Shown one piece after another: positions 1-11,145 of a stretch of 64,000 nucleotides of DNA. Source of the DNA: Burhinus oedicnemus (taxonomy: Eukaryota; Chordata; Aves; Charadriiformes; Burhinidae); contig VFFE01007649.1 of NCBI GenBank assembly GCA_008921705.1, positions 526,674 through 590,673 of the forward strand. Direction: 5' to 3'. The number at the start of each line of letters is the position of its first letter. Position 1 is the first letter of the stretch. The translations under genes were made by a program, and so were the position numbers. The notes beneath the pieces are model-generated. The model had not been told where the DNA came from. It did no database searches and worked only from the letters and a program-made list of their open reading frames with translations.

Positions 1-1789
1 TGATTTTTCTGGAATATGGTCAAATCTTATTAATGCAGTTCTCAAAAATGTCAGATTCACAATGGAGCAAACATTCCTTTTCATCTATGACATCTGTGAG
101 GCACATAACAAAATAAATGTACTAGCTGGTGTCTTCATCACGCTTTTATTTTTGTTTTTATGCTGTTCTCTCTTCACTTATTCAGTCATACAAATAGAAT
201 ATTTGCTCCCATCCAAACTACAGTATCCAAATCTAAAGCAGTTTAAAAGAAGAATCCAGTAACTTTGTAATTGAGCAAAGGGGAAAATATGAATTTCAGT
301 TATGGGTCCATGTTAAATCAAGAAAAGAAAGAAAATTCAGACTGTGATTAAAGATGAGAGACTGGCTGTGAAACCAAGAATGTAAATAGCTTTTTTTCTA
401 ATTATTACATTATATATTGCAGTTATAGCAAGATTTTGGGAATATAATTCATTCAGTGCATAGGAACACACATAAATGCAGTGTGCATCATGGACTAAGT
501 AACAGCAACACTTCTGAATGAATTGCAGTTCTTTCCTTTTGCACATTGACTCTTACAATGCAAGTGAATTTCATTCTTTCTCTTTAAATATGGCTTTTTA
601 GTGTGGCATTCTGAAAAGAGACAAAACTTAAACAAGCTCTTTTTTACTCAGGGTTGTGAGACAGAAAAGATTAGACTCAAAACACAGCTTTTATTATAGC
701 CAAGCTACTTATTTTTCTGTAAAGTTCTATAAAAGCAGTATTGATCTATTGGGTTTTGGGGGTTTTGTTTGGTTGGGTAAGGTTTCTCTGCACTCTTCAC
801 AGCAGTCTGTCACAGACCTGAGTTGCTGAATTAGTAGTTCGATCTATATATTGGTTAAATTTAAGCTGAGATTTTGCGTCTGGGAATGTAAATGAATCAG
901 ATCAAATAATTGAGTGTATATTTCAAGCACTAAAACTATGTAACTGGCTACAGGTTTTTACCCAAAATGCAGAATAAGCACAGGCTGTGAGACATTACCT
1001 GTGTACTGACAGTGAGTTTGGAAGCCAGGATTTCTGGAGTCTGTAGCTGCTCAGTGTTAAATCAGGGACTCCAGAAACCCCAGGCAGGATGTTTGGCCAA
1101 GAGAGAGCTTCCTGCTCAGCCCTGGAGTGGGGAGAACCTGAAAATTCCAGACTCTTAATCTCATTCAAGGACGCTTAGGAAGACTAAGAGCCCTTGGGAC
1201 TTCCAAGCACCTCAGGGAGCCTCAAATGTTGCAAGAGGTCTATGGTCACCATGGCAGAGGAAGATTGCTTGGCAGGACTCCCTTGGAGCTTGAGAATCTG
1301 GATATCTTCAAGTCCGTGTGACCTATTTGAGAATACACAGAGGAAAAAGGAAGAATCTTTCTGGTCTAACCTGGTTTAACCAGGTGCCTGACAAGGAAAC
1401 AGCTGGCTTTGAAAAGACCAGCATCACCCAATGGAAGTCTGTACCAGCACATACTAGTACTTGGCCAGCAATTCATGTGGTATGGCCAAGTCCGGGTAAA
1501 AATTGCCTTCTTTTTGACTTATCATACAGATTGCATGCAAATAATACTTTGACATGCATTTTTTTTGAAACAAAGCCTGAAAAGCATGCTAATAAGAATA
1601 TTTTAAAAATATACGCATTGCATTGAACCAAAATCTTGTTCAATGTCCTGTCCCTCACAATCAAGAAGAGCAGATTCTTAAAGGGAAAAAATAAATAAGG
1701 CATTTATCCTCCAGCTTTCCCAATTCACCCACTTCATGTCACTAATAATTCTGTGGGGCCCCCATCACATCTGTTGTCAGTAGTCTCTT
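1..1789. other. Intergenic, nothing recognised
   Basis: AT-rich sequence. Open frames are under 105 codons, resemble nothing known to me and have no exon-like borders. No repeat was recognised. Confidence 0.6.
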
Positions 1790-2945
1790 TCCAAACCTAT
1801 AGAAGCTACTGCATTTCTCTCAACACAATTCTTATCTTCTGATAAATATTTTTTCATGCTAATGTAAGTTCTTCAAGATAGGATGAATAGGACTGTAGGC
1901 ATCATGTAAGAATGTGTGTTCTAACCACGTTGCCTATTTTGTTCTTTCTTCTATTCCTGATCATGGTTAACATTCATTTTGCCTTTTTGCCTGCTGAAAG
2001 TTCCATCTGATAATTTCAAAGAACTACTTACAAAAAATTCAAGAGCTCTTTCATTCATCATAATAAAGTAGAGTCTGTTATTGTGAGTATGTCACTGGGT
2101 GATTTTTTTTTAATTACCTTGTATTATTTCATTTGAGTTAATCTGCCACTTTATCTTCCAGTTTCTTGTGGCTTCATCCAAATATTATAAGGTCCTTTTG
2201 TAATACTTCACATTCAGCTTTGACTCTTCTGCATGATTTTGTATTCTCAGCAAGCAATATCACATCATTGCTCTTGTAATTTTCAGATTTATTTGTGAAC
2301 ATACTTAAAAACAGAGACCCAAAATGTTCCTCTGAGAAGTCTCCGTAATTGTGAAAACTGACCATTTATTCCCATGTTTTGTTTCCTACCATTAGAAAAT
2401 CTTACCTGGTATCTCTGACATCCTAGTTTATTTAGGAACTTCTGTGTAGAATATATTGAAAAGCTGAGAACGGTCTATTAACTAAATTACCTTTTATTTT
2501 CTCACGAGTTTAGTACTCTCTTGGAGAACTCTGGTGGATGTATCAGACATGGCTTTCTTCTACAAAAGCTGTGTTGATTCTTTGTAGCATGCAGTATTTA
2601 TCCTCAAATCACCTTTTCCTCTTGTTTCTACCATTTTGCCCACTGTAGAGCTCAGGCTGATCTACAGTTATCCAAATCATTATCCAGCTTTCTTTCACAA
2701 GCTGGTATTGTTACCGCCACCTTTTATTCCTCTAGCACCAATTCCAGTTTAAGCAGTACTTCAAACTCACCCATAAAGAATAGTTCCAGAGAGGGAACAT
2801 CCTCACCTCCTCTGTGATGAAAACCAATACACAGAATTTATCTACTGCCTTTTCTGACAAAAATTCAGTTTTCTTGCATATTCTCTATATATTGTCTGTA
2901 TCTGCCTTATATACGTCTTCTATATCTGCCCTGTCAGGTTTTCAT
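1790..2945 (-). mobile_element. Ancient CR1-L-like LINE, reverse transcriptase region, heavily decayed
   Basis: Read on the minus strand, the order of recognisable blocks follows the RT part of amniote CR1-L-type elements as I know them. Examples are the stretch at 2351-2370 (gtgaaaactgaccatttatt), the block near 2240-2330 that mirrors the conserved 'TKL / F-DD' surroundings, and the distal block at 2785-2860. Many indels and substitutions destroy all frames. The 5' and 3' limits are approximate. Its decay is far greater than that of the other CR1s here, so it is an old insertion. Confidence 0.7.
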
Positions 2946-4224
2946 TAAACTATGAAGCAATGAAAACTAAATGAACACATTTCCTTTTCCACTACATTGT
3001 GTACTTCTGATTCTGAAAGCAGTATGAAATCCAGTGCCAATCTTATCAAAGTTTTCATCTCGTAACTCAGAACGTGAATGTGGTTTGTGGTGGACTTTTT
3101 TGGCAAATACAACATTTCATTAAATGAAATGAGTGATATGTTTGTTTGGTTCAGATCTACTGTGGAAATTAAACCTGATAAATAGGATTTTTCTAATTGA
3201 AATAATTTATTTTGCAAGGGTAAAGACAACTTAGTGATGAATTTGGGTCCATTTTCAAAAGTACATTTCAAAGAAAAGTTAAGAACAGTATAAATTTTGT
3301 AACATAGTAATCATCATACAACAGGATAGGCAGACTGTAATAGACCATTCTTAACTTTTGAACGATCTCAGAAATGTTATCCCCTGTGATTTCTCTCTTT
3401 CTATATGGCAAGTGAGTTTCTAAGTATTTTGAAAGTGAACTGGTATGATTTATGAGGATTATTGATTCATTATTTTCACAAATACCATCATCTGACTGTT
3501 CCTGAGATTTATTAGAAAATTTAAGGATTATCTGGGAATTATTTAGATCCCAGTGAGCATGTTCTGATCACAGGCCCTCGTGCTAGAGTGTACCTTAATA
3601 TTATATGCTGACCTTTGTGCCTACTTTGTGATTTATCTTTTTTCTTGCTTATTAAAGCTTTATGCAGAAGTCGGCTATGAGAAGCAAACACTGATTAGAA
3701 GCAGCAATCATGATGGGCAAGGTGAGCAATAGTGAGGTGCACTGTCTCATGTGCTGCATGAAGCAGCCAGGAGGGAAATGAGGAAGGACTACTTGGCACT
3801 CCAAATGTCTCAGGTACGTGATGTCATATTATATCCTGTACCACAAACAGCATAAATGGTGTAACTGAACTAAAACTGCAATGCTTTCCATAAACCAGTG
3901 GGAAATCACTTAAATTGTCTCATACATAAGCTTGCAGGGGCAGTAGTTTGGCAAAGAGTTCCTCTGCAGGTACTTTGGAGGGAGGGATTATGAGTCTTGA
4001 GCCCCCAGTTTATGTTTTGGGATATCTCTTTTTTGTACTCTTCTGTGATCTCTCTTTGAGCCAAAGACCAGACTGATCATAATGTTTAAGTGCAAAATCT
4101 AGTTGCCTTGATGGGGGAGTAAGCTTCAACTGAGCAGCACCACGGCACCCAGAGCAGTGTAAGCCCAGAGTCTCGTGATGCTTAAACACACTGATCTGGC
4201 CTGTGGCATTTTGTCAGTATATGG
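2946..4224. other. Intergenic, nothing recognised
   Basis: Unique-looking AT-rich sequence between two old CR1 remnants. The 108-codon minus frame at 2945-3271 has no recognisable domain and is treated as chance. Confidence 0.5.
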
Positions 4225-4468
4225 TGGACTTGCATCCAGAAAGATTCCAGTTGGTTATTAGCATAACTCTTTGTAATAACAGGGTTACTGAAGCTTGGGA
4301 AGAAATTGTCCATCAAGACTTTGTTATCTCCTTCATTAGAGATTTCAAAGGACTGGCTACACAAACATGGATCAGGAATGACAAAGATATAGTTCATCTT
4401 GCCTTGTGCCAGGGAACTCAGTGACCTCTTAAAGTCCTTCTCAGCTTTATTTTCCTATGATTCTATGA
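4225..4468 (+). mobile_element. Old CR1-L-like 3' end fragment
   Basis: The + strand shows the typical 3' UTR layout of an ancient CR1: a block like 'ATTTCAAAGGACTGGCTACA' near 4344, then the GGGAACTcAgtGACCTCTTAAAGTCC block at 4411-4438 and a terminal CCTATGATTCTATG at about 4453-4467. It is diverged and 5' truncated. Confidence 0.72.
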
Positions 4469-7400
4469 AGATTTGAAAATAAATATAATAAAAGCTTCGA
4501 GAAGCTCACAGACTGCAGTAATGGAGCCATATAATGTTTTGAATAGATGACACCAATGCTGTCTTCCTGGGACTTTTGCCAGGTAAGTGATTTTGAACTA
4601 CAGCTTTTCTGAACACTTATACTACTGGATCCCTCAATTTATTTCCAGTGAAGCCTTTATTCCTAAATCCATATAAATAAATAAGACATCTGAACAGAAG
4701 GCAACACTTTCTGATTGTTAGGAATTGATTAGTATGTGATAAATGTTAATAAATGTAAATACCTCTGTAAGGAACATTTCTCCGATTTAGCCCATCTCCT
4801 TTTTGACCTTTGGAGAGCTCTTTCAATTTTAATCGCTGTACAGGTCATCTGATTAGTAACATGTACACGCAGATCTCAGAGGGTTCTATGAGTCTTTTCT
4901 GGCTTTCAAGCCTTTTGATAATATCAATGGAAAAAGGTAAGTTTTGTGTGGTCAAAGCCTCATTTTGGTATAAATTTTAAAGATTAAATCCAGTCAATAA
5001 TGTTAATTACTGCAATGTAATTTAGTTATGGCAATACATATAAAATTGAAAATTACCTTATTATATAAATATAATACACATTCAGAAGTTAGGTATGCTA
5101 TCTGTGAGACTATTTGATAACCTAATAATATCCCTTGTTTGTATAACAATAATATAGAGCCTAATTCAATTATCACAATCTATTTTTTTCTTAAAAGATT
5201 TTTTTTTTCCACAAGACCGAAGCAATAGCACCATCTAGAAGAAGTATACTTTCAGTTATGTGTTAATCTTTTCACATTTGTCTTTTTCCTCTTTCCTTCC
5301 TACTGGGTGGAAGAGAGCCCTGATGCTTCTCAGCCTCCTCATTTGGTCAAATTTGGGTAGATTGTTATTACTTCTATTATTTGTATAAGGCATTAGAAAT
5401 TTAAATTAAATTCATATCCCTCTATTTAAAATAAGGTCTCTATAAAACTTTTCAGTGAAATAATTGTCATAAAGAATTAATTAGCAATTTTTTGTCCTTT
5501 ACATCAGACTGAGAAATGGCTGAACCATTCTTAACATTTTTCCGAAATATGAAGATAGAATCAGATACTTGGCAGAAAAAGTCTACACAAATGGATAAAG
5601 CTTAAAAAACTATAAGAAACCAAGAATGGACTTTAAAACTGAAAATGCTGAAAAACTTGAGATGTCTTGATACACCATCCAGGATATGTGCTCATAACAG
5701 TAACACTGGGCCAATATTAACACGTCACATGAAAATAGTGGAGCTTGCAAAAAATTCTATCTCTTATAATACCATGATAATCCTGATAAAATTTTCTCCC
5801 ATAAAAAAGATGATGACATAAAATTTTATCTGTATGCAAAGAACAGTTACTCAAGTGTGCAGTACATCAAAAGCAAGTTTCACTGATCCTAGATCAGTAA
5901 ATGGCCAACTCATTGAATGGTTAAGCTCATTCTCTGCGCAGAGAATGAATGATTGAACATCGCTCTCTGGGTAACTCTGCTGGTAATATAAACTCATAAC
6001 CAAATTCAATAATGTTTTTGGTATTGATATTTATGCTTCACATTTGGAGTTTCAGTCTCTAATTCTGCAGCTGATCCTACCTGACACTCGAGCTGAAGAA
6101 GTCTCATGGACTGTCCAACACAGTTTTTGTGTTGCATCAGTTAGTGTGAATAATATATTTTGAATATTTGATATCTCATTGTCCTGAGTACACAGTAGAA
6201 TGCTGTGCTTTGGTTTTTCTAGCTTGTGAACATACTATATTTTGGAAGGGCTAGGATTTTTTCAGTGCAGCAATTTGACAGAATAGGGTTGTTTGCTTGG
6301 GTTTTTTAATTAAAACACGACTTGTTGAAGTGAAACTTATTGTGGCAATGAGCTAGTTTCAAGAAAACATCTTTTGGGAAAAGTTTCTGTTGTCCAGCAT
6401 TGGATTTTCCAGGAAAAATAAATACGTAAAACAAAAAGCCATGGTCAACATCTTGGCAATTACTTAGGATGCAGCACCTCCAGATTAAATCCGCAGTCTG
6501 AATCAGGAAAAAAAAAATACTTGAACCAAGATTTCACAGATTCCAGATGCAGGTTTCCTGTCCAACTCTTTAAAAGTGTGTTACAGAAGACAAGGTCAGA
6601 GATTAACCTTGTAGCTAGGAAGAAAGGGAAATATTTTTCTGTCTTTTGCTTCACAGTGATGATAAAACCTTGCATCAGTTTCTTAAACTTTATCTGATGC
6701 TTTTACAGGTTAGACCTGTAATCTACAACAAACTTTCGATTTATTTTTTTTTTACTAGAAGAGTAAACCCGTTGCCTGTGTCTTCCTCCCCAAAATTTGA
6801 ACTGATCTTCTAGTTTCCCTGGGCCCTGGCCATAAAGTAGCAATTGAATTAGAAATTATAGGGAAAGTCAAGTATCATGGAGAGGGAAGGACAAGCATAG
6901 CCTGTTGTTCTTGTCAAAAATCTGTGCCTTTTAAATCTTCTTGCACAAGCTGGAATTTTCTCCACATGAGAAGTTTTGTGGTGCATTACTGCAGTTCAGC
7001 TACGAGGTGAGATAAGCATGACAGGCATAAGTAATAACACAGATCTATGTTGTGCAAAGGAACTTCGTACCTAGATATCTGAACTAGCCCCAAGCAGTGC
7101 TGATACAATCATGTGGCACACAGAGCGTCTTGTTCTAGAAAATAAACCATGTTTCGCACAGGTGTCCTGTAGCTCAGGCTCCTTCAGGCTATGGTGATTA
7201 TCCTGTTGGAGATTCGTGTTGGGGAGTGAGTGGGATCAGTGCTACTTTGGGAGCCACCATGCTATGCTCCATGGCACACTGCAGACATACCTGCTGAGAC
7301 TTTCACTGCTCCATGAAGGGACAGAATCGCCAAATCGGAGACTGTAAAATTGTAGCAGAAACCATACTGCCTAAAACTTGTGTTTCTTCACATGTAAGAG

Positions 7401-8720
7401 TTCCTTCCTTGTGTATAAGCTAAATCTTGGAAAACCTGGTGAAGTTGTAAATTTAGAAAGCATAGAAAACACTACTTCACCGCTTCAGATGAGAAGTGTT
7501 TTGGACCTTACATTTTCTGTGGACCTATAGGTGGCAATTGTCATAGCCGCAGAACTGAGGCCTGACACCTTATGCAATATGAATACGGTGAAAAGACCTA
7601 TTATGTACCACTTGATTTTCCTATTCAGCACAAGTTGGGAGAGAATCAATAGCAAAAATGGCACAGCATAACCAAGAAATACATTATATGATCTCTCTAA
7701 CTTTTGAATTATTTGTCTTTTGAGTCAGTTTATACAGAGCAGGACCAGGACATATGCCCTTAATATATTTCTACCTACATTTAAAATGTATTAAATGTAA
7801 CTGATTTAGATTTTTTATTTCATATTCTAAGTACAAAGAAACAGGACATTAGTATTTAGTGCACTTTTAATTAAAATAGCAGTTTACTCTAAGCCCTGGA
7901 ATTAATTATTTTTTGAACTGCTTCTCTGCTTTACTAATAACGTTTGGCAGTTTTAAAACAGAATAGCTAAACTTGGGGCTATTCATTTCAGAAAGATGAT
8001 GCAGAATACACTGAGTAAGCTGAACTGTAATTTAAAAACCTGTCACGTGCAAGTGCATGCTATTCATTTACCCATGAAAACCTCTGTGAAAATTTGCATA
8101 TGTGCACTGTGAATGAAAGGCCATTCAAAAGATGGAGATCACAGCTAATTTTAACATTATTGACCTAAGATACTAAATTTTACCCTAGCTATGACTTTAA
8201 AGACAGCTGATTATTTTTCCATGAGCCCAGCCCTTGGAAAGAAATAATTTGCATTTTACAGGAAATGTGTACTAAAAACGCTGGGTTTTAACATATTTTT
8301 CTTAATTATGAAGAAGTGTCATAGGACTTAAATGACAGGACATGCATTTTAAACTAGAAATTGAGAAAAGTTTTCACCTGGTAACAACTTACTGATGTAA
8401 ATAATAGTCAAGGAAGGACTCTGTATTTACAGTTATTTTCTTGGAGAAATTACAACCTTAGTACCTACTAATGCTTTGTCCCAATGTGTAATATAATCAT
8501 TTTGCCTCATTTAGAATATTCTGATGCCAGTCTCCCAAAAGTCAAACTCCCATGTATGCAGAACAAGAAAAACACCCAGGATAACTTCAGGTGTTAATCA
8601 AGTAGGCTCCTACATGAGGCAATGGGAAGCAGTAGGAAGACCCAAGTAAGGACAGGCGTGGCATCAGAGTGTCCTATGCCATTATAGACAGGGACTGAAT
8701 GTGTGAACCACATGCAATAC
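4469..8720. other. Intergenic, no gene recognised
   Basis: AT-rich sequence. The only structure noted is two perfect palindromes close together at 5882-5898 and 5928-5947. Open frames are short and have no recognisable domain. Confidence 0.5.
5882..5947. repeat. Two neighbouring palindromes
   Basis: ACTGATC-CTA-GATCAGT at 5882-5898 and the perfect 20-bp CATTCTCTGCGCAGAGAATG at 5928-5947. Confidence 0.88.
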
Positions 8721-9319
8721 TGTTGTGGTTTGACTCCACCAGGCAGTTCACCCCCACACAGCCGCTCACTCATTCCCCCCCAGTGGGCTGGGGGAGAGAA
8801 TCGAAAAGGTTAAAGTGAAAAAACTCGTGGGTTGAGATAAAGACAATGTAAAAGGTAACGCAAAAGCTGCTCATACAAACAAAGTGAATTAAGGAATTCA
8901 TTCACTGCTTCCCATTAGCAGTCAGGTGTTCAGCCATCTCCAGGAAATCAGGGCTCCATCACGCATTACAGTTACTTGGGAAGACAAATGCCATCACTCC
9001 GAACATCCAACCCCTTCCTGTTTCTTCTTCCCCACAGTTTTTATTGCTAAGCATAATGTCATGTGGTATGGGATATCCCTTTTGTCTGTTGGGATCAGCT
9101 GTACCAGCTGTGTTCCCTTCTAACTTCTTGTGCGCCCCCAGCCTACCTGCTGGTGGGACAGAGGGAGAAGCAGAAAAGGCCGTGATGCTGTGTAAGCACT
9201 GCTCAGCAATAACAAAAACATCCCTGTGTTATCAGCACTTTCTTAGTCACAAATCTAAAACATAACACCATACAAGCTATTATGAAGAAAATAACTCCAT
9301 CCCAGCCAAAACCAGTACA
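8721..9319. mobile_element. Solo LTR of an endogenous retrovirus
   Basis: About 599 bp starting TGTTGTGGTTTGACTCC and ending CCAGTACA, so it has the TG...CA ends of an LTR. The flanks read AATAC (8716-8720) and GATAC (9320-9324), a 4-of-5 match to a 5-bp target duplication. Internal blocks such as the GGGGGAGAGAATCG stretch and CTCGTGGGTTGAGATAA resemble an LTR family abundant in neoavian genomes, by recollection. No internal viral coding sequence accompanies it, so it is most likely a product of LTR-LTR recombination. Orientation was not resolved. Confidence 0.8.
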
Positions 9320-10079
9320 GATACACAGGAAAGAGTCTCTTCCAGACATTTGGGCTGCTAACAAACACTCCCTGCAGTAGCAGTTGCCAGCCCCACTTGT
9401 GTAGGTGCTGCTGGGGCAGTCATTCTTCAGAGTACTTTTCATGTTCTACCCAGGTCAACTGTCCCCATTTTGGGGACTCTACCACTTGAATTTGCTTGTA
9501 TTGCTGAGAACCTCAGCGTGATTCTCTTTTCACTCATGGTCACCATGTTTAAAACTCAAACACCTCCTGGAAGGTGTAAGCTGGGTGGTATGATCCTGAA
9601 TGAATCCTACCCTGGTGGAGGTTGTCTCCGAGTACTTCTTTCACGTGAATTCAGGTCCCCAGAAGTATTTAGATTTCTATTGCCAGATATTGGTCTGATA
9701 TTTAACAGTGGAGCTTCCTGGATTTTTAAGTATTTGTAATGAAGCAGTTTTACCTGAGAAGAGTTAAGTCTGCAATGATATCCGTTAATATCCAAGTATC
9801 TCCATTAGGAGTATGTCACACTTGCCTTCATGTATCTACTCTTTCTATTCCCTGCCAACCTTCTGTTTTCTCTCCACCTCAAGATTAAGAACAGAACAAT
9901 ACAATTAAAGTCTATACTATGTGTTAATCTAAAAGCTAGTAATTAAAATAGGACTTCTTTTGGACTGATAAATGTGTATCCAACATCTTCAGTGAAATTT
10001 TGTTGATTTATACCTCCTGACAAAGCTAGGTTTCTGCTTCTAATACAGTCTTCCTCTATCATTCCTCTTCTTTTACAAA
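9320..10079. other. Intergenic, nothing recognised
   Basis: 760 bp between the solo LTR and a CR1. An 89-codon frame at 9470-9739 has no recognisable domain. Confidence 0.5.
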
Positions 10080-11145
10080 ATCATAGAATCATAGAACGGT
10101 TTAGGTTGGAAGGGACCTTAAATATCATCTAGTTCCAACACTCCTGCCATGGGTAGTGACACCTTCTACTAAGCCATGTTGCTCAAAGCCCCATCCAACA
10201 TGGCTTTGAACACTTCCAGAAATGGGGCATCCACAACTTCTCTGGGAAACCTGTTACAGTGTCTCGCCACCCTCATAGTGAAGAATTTCTTCTGAATATC
10301 TAATCTAAATCTACCCTCTTTCAGTTTAAAACCATTACCCCTCGTCCTATCACTACTTTCCCTGATAGAGTCCCTCCGCATCTTTCCTGTAGCCCTCTTT
10401 AAGTACTGGAAGGCTGCTAGAAGGTCTCCCCGGAGCCTTCTCTTCTCCAGGTTGAACAATCCCAACTCTCTCAGCCTCTCTTCATAGGAGAGGTGCTCCA
10501 GCCCTCTGATCCGCTTCATGGCCCTCCTCTGGACTCACTCCAACAGGTCCATGTCCTTCTTATGTTGGGGGCCCCTGACCCGGACGCAATACTCCAGGTG
10601 GGGTCTCACGAGAGCAGAGTAGAGGGGCAGAATCACCTCCCTCGACCTCCTGGCCATGCTTCTTTTGATGCAGCCCAGGATGCCGTTGGCTTTCTGGGCT
10701 GCGAGTGTGCATTGATGGCTCATGTTGAGCTTCTCATCAACCAACACCCCCAAGTCCTTCTCCTCAGGGCTGCTCTCAAGCCCAGCCAGTATTTGTGCTT
10801 GGGATTGCCCTGACCCACGTGCAGGACCTTACACTTGGCCTTGTTGAACTTTATCAAGTTCGCACAGGCCCACTAATCAAGCCTGTCCAGGTCCCTCTGG
10901 ATGCCATCACTTCCATCCAGCATGTCGACCACACCACACAGCTTGGTGTCATTGGAAAACTTGCTGAGGCTGCACTCAATCTCACTGTCCATGTTGCCAA
11001 CAAAGATGTTAAACAGCACTGATCCCAGTACCAGCCCCTGTTGAACTCCACTCATCACTGGTGGCCACTTGGATATTGAGCCATTGACTGCAGCCCTTTG
11101 AGTGCGGCCATCCAGTCAATTCAGCCAATTCCTTATCCAACTTAC
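10080..11145 (-). mobile_element. CR1 LINE, 5'-truncated, about 1.07 kb
   Basis: The 3' end is at 10080, with repeated ATAGAATC motifs (minus-strand GATTCTAT). Moving up, the minus strand encodes the C-terminal part of CR1 ORF2 in several frames: [20 protein letters not shown] near 10420-10490, and S-V-L-F-N-I-F-V-G-N-M-D with F-S-N-D-T-K-L where an active RT has F-A-D-D, near 10930-11020. The changed catalytic motif and broken frames show it is dead. The 5' end stops within the RT domain at about 11145. Confidence 0.93.

Noticed and set aside
2945..3271. 108-codon minus-strand frame
   Set aside because: No recognisable domain, no codon or splice support, and it adjoins decayed LINE sequence; treated as chance.
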